Assembly (NCBI GenBank): GCA_964598245.1
Contig: CAZRAX010000029.1
Location: forward strand, 1 to 7,129
Reading direction: 5' to 3'
Source of the DNA: JAACPR01 sp964598245
Lineage (GTDB): Bacteria > Patescibacteriota > Minisyncoccia > Phycocordibacterales > JAACPR01
Length of the DNA stretch: 7,129 bases
This document shows, in pieces, positions 6,558-7,129 of this stretch. The number at the start of each line of letters is the position of its first letter. Position 1 is the stretch's first letter. A program made the position numbers and the translations under genes. The notes beneath the pieces were generated by a model. It was not told where the DNA came from and ran no database searches. It worked only from the letters and a program-made list of their open reading frames with translations.

Positions 6558-6572
6558 ATTACTCGTTCACAG
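6542..6572 (-). repeat. Inverted repeat enclosing the candidate transglycosylase start codon
   Basis: CTGTGA (6572-6567 on the minus strand) pairs perfectly with TCACAG (6547-6542), with a 19-base loop that contains the candidate ATG (6557-6555). The inner arm also forms the palindrome TGTGATCACA (6543-6552). It could fold in mRNA around the start or serve as a protein-binding operator; a 6-bp stem may also be chance. Confidence 0.35.
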
Positions 6573-6612
6573 GTTTTAGAATTTCTTGTTTACAAGATCT
6601 AAAAACTTAAAT

Positions 6613-6638
6613 AAAAAAACCCAGACAAATCGCCTGAG
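6613..6638 (-). terminator. Intrinsic-terminator-like hairpin, minus strand
   Basis: Read on the minus strand, CTCAGGC (6638-6632) pairs with GTCTGGG (6626-6620), 7 pairs including two G-U, around a 5-base loop. Seven T follow at once (6619-6613). On the plus strand there is no T tract after it, so it acts only on minus-strand transcription. It lies just downstream of a predicted minus-strand promoter and about 55 bases upstream of the transglycosylase start. Confidence 0.6.
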
Positions 6639-6646
6639 ATATTCAT

Positions 6647-6676
6647 ATGATATCACAAAGTACAGCTTTTTGTCAA
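6647..6676 (-). promoter_or_regulatory. Sigma70-type promoter, minus strand, upstream of the transglycosylase gene
   Basis: Read on the minus strand: perfect TTGACA (6676-6671), an 18-base spacer, then TATCAT (6652-6647, 5 of 6 consensus) with a TGn extension. AT-rich DNA precedes the -35 box. The expected start is the A at about 6640, giving a leader of roughly 84 bases to the candidate ATG at 6557. The first 28 bases of that leader form the terminator-like hairpin. Confidence 0.65.
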
Positions 6677-6686
6677 TATAAATTAA

Positions 6687-6709
6687 GGGCTTTAAAATAA
6701 AGCTCTTTT
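6687..6709 (+). repeat. Inverted repeat with T4 tail between divergent promoters
   Basis: GGGCTTTA (6687-6694) pairs with TAAAGCTC (6698-6705), 8 pairs with one G-U and a 3-base loop, followed by TTTT on the plus strand. It looks like a weak plus-strand terminator, yet no plus-strand gene lies just upstream. It sits 11 bases upstream of the minus-strand -35 box, so it may instead be a regulator site. Confidence 0.35.
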
Positions 6710-6760
6710 GGTAAAAAATTAAAATAATCCAACTGCATATTCCCCTATTAAAAAAGAAAT

Positions 6761-6788
6761 TTGACATTTTAATTGAATAATGTAGAAT
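6761..6788 (+). promoter_or_regulatory. Near-consensus sigma70 promoter for the right-edge gene
   Basis: Perfect TTGACA (6761-6766), a 16-base spacer, and TAGAAT (6783-6788, 5 of 6 consensus), preceded by an A-rich stretch that could act as an UP element. The expected start near 6795 gives an untranslated leader of about 50 bases to the ATG at 6844. This is a conventional promoter, unlike the bare -10 boxes of the left block. Confidence 0.7.
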
Positions 6789-6843
6789 TTTCTCCAGACT
6801 TTTCTTCCCTTTCAAAACTAACCAACTGACAAAAAAATAGAGA

Positions 6844-7129
6844 ATGAGAAAAATGAACATTGTAAAGAGATTACGAAGTTTTGCAAAATTAAAAAAGCTT
6901 CAAAAAAATGAGCAGGCCCTCAAAGAACAGGTCCGTCAGATTCGAGAGAATCTTCGCTCGAGAAGAATTCAAGTAATTCAAATGGCCCCAAGGGTCAAAG
7001 AAGTAATTGCCAGCACGTCCTTGAAAAGGACGAAAATGGCTTTCGATTACATGATTCACATCAATGAAGTCGAAAGACTCAATGAAAAGGATCTTGAAAA
7101 AATCCACAACCTGACTCAGGAGTTATTGC
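6844..7129 (+). CDS. Unrecognised basic, helical protein (3' end outside window)
   Basis: I do not recognise this gene. An ATG at 6844 opens a frame that runs without a stop to the window edge: 95 residues and one base. A second ATG at 6853 is also possible, and neither has a clear Shine-Dalgarno sequence. The product starts MRKMNIVKRLRSFAKLKKLQ, very basic, then a Glu/Gln/Arg-rich stretch (NEQALKEQVRQIRENLRSRR) likely to be helical or coiled coil, then MAPRVKEVIAS and a mixed helical region ending HNLTQELL. No signal peptide or membrane segment is seen. Codon choice (GTC, CTC, GCC, CGT) and about 41% GC over 6901-7129 by hand count differ from the AT-ending codons of the other genes. A good promoter lies upstream, and the opposite-strand frame at 6889-7107 has no such support. 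It could be the N-terminal part of a larger protein. Confidence 0.65.
   Translation, partial: MRKMNIVKRLRSFAKLKKLQKNEQALKEQVRQIRENLRSRRIQVIQMAPRVKEVIASTSLKRTKMAFDYMIHINEVERLNEKDLEKIHNLTQELL

Noticed and set aside
6045..6691. Direct repeat AATTAAGGGCT at 6045-6055 and 6681-6691
   Set aside because: Eleven bases, one copy inside a coding end; likely chance in AT-rich DNA, with no mobile-element features between the copies.
6576..6860. Minus-strand frame of 94 codons in the intergenic region
   Set aside because: It runs through two promoters and a terminator hairpin, has Phe/Lys/Ile-rich composition expected of AT-rich noncoding DNA, and shows no recognisable motif. A real small membrane protein is not fully excluded.
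6889..7107. Minus-strand frame of 72 codons opposite the right-edge gene
   Set aside because: The plus-strand frame is open to the window end, has an upstream promoter and a plausible helical protein; the antisense frame has none of these.
1..7129. tRNA, rRNA, CRISPR arrays or insertion sequences
   Set aside because: I saw no cloverleaf, rRNA-like stretch, regularly spaced repeats or transposase sequence by eye on either strand.

Overview
The window is a compact, AT-rich stretch (roughly 30% GC by hand count) of what looks like a Patescibacteria/CPR genome, most likely of the Parcubacteria type. Four things point there: (i) cell-wall genes with lineage-style sequence variants, such as SETGS in place of GD-x-GS in MraY; (ii) a short glutamyl-tRNA synthetase lacking the zinc-binding segment; (iii) an M23 peptidase followed by a tiny two-helix membrane protein; (iv) almost no spacing between genes and no recognisable Shine-Dalgarno sequences. 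The genetic code appears standard: TGA ends ftsW, and no gene carries an internal TGA. The lineage call is inference from family memory, not from a search.

Left block, plus strand (1-5910): mraY (5'-truncated by the window edge), ftsW, murG, gltX, an EnvC-like coiled-coil M23 peptidase, and a 74-residue membrane protein. MraY makes lipid I, MurG makes lipid II, FtsW polymerises lipid II into septal glycan, and the M23 enzyme is expected to cut cross-linking peptides outside the membrane. So this is a division and cell-wall cluster with a tRNA synthetase inserted. ftsW/murG overlap by 4 bp and gltX/M23 by 11 bp. Each of the three genes that do not overlap their upstream neighbour has a perfect TATAAT box 5-9 nt before its ATG, which suggests leaderless or near-leaderless transcripts.

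Middle (5911-6042): a pair of mutually exclusive short hairpins, then a strong 11-bp hairpin with A/T tracts on both sides. It serves as a shared terminator between convergent genes.

Right block: a minus-strand exported lytic transglycosylase-like protein (6043 to about 6557). Its catalytic core is intact, but its signal-peptide-like N-terminus has no in-frame start codon, and a one-base frame problem near 6533-6545 is the simplest explanation. The intergenic region 6558-6843 holds a minus-strand promoter followed within a few bases by an intrinsic-terminator-like hairpin, an inverted repeat, and a near-consensus plus-strand promoter. That promoter drives a 3'-truncated gene (6844 to the end) for an unrecognised basic, helical protein with clearly higher GC than the rest of the window.

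The most notable signals are the -10/ATG leaderless arrangement, the frame problem and start-region structure of the transglycosylase, the promoter-terminator pair on the minus strand, and the compositional shift at the right edge.
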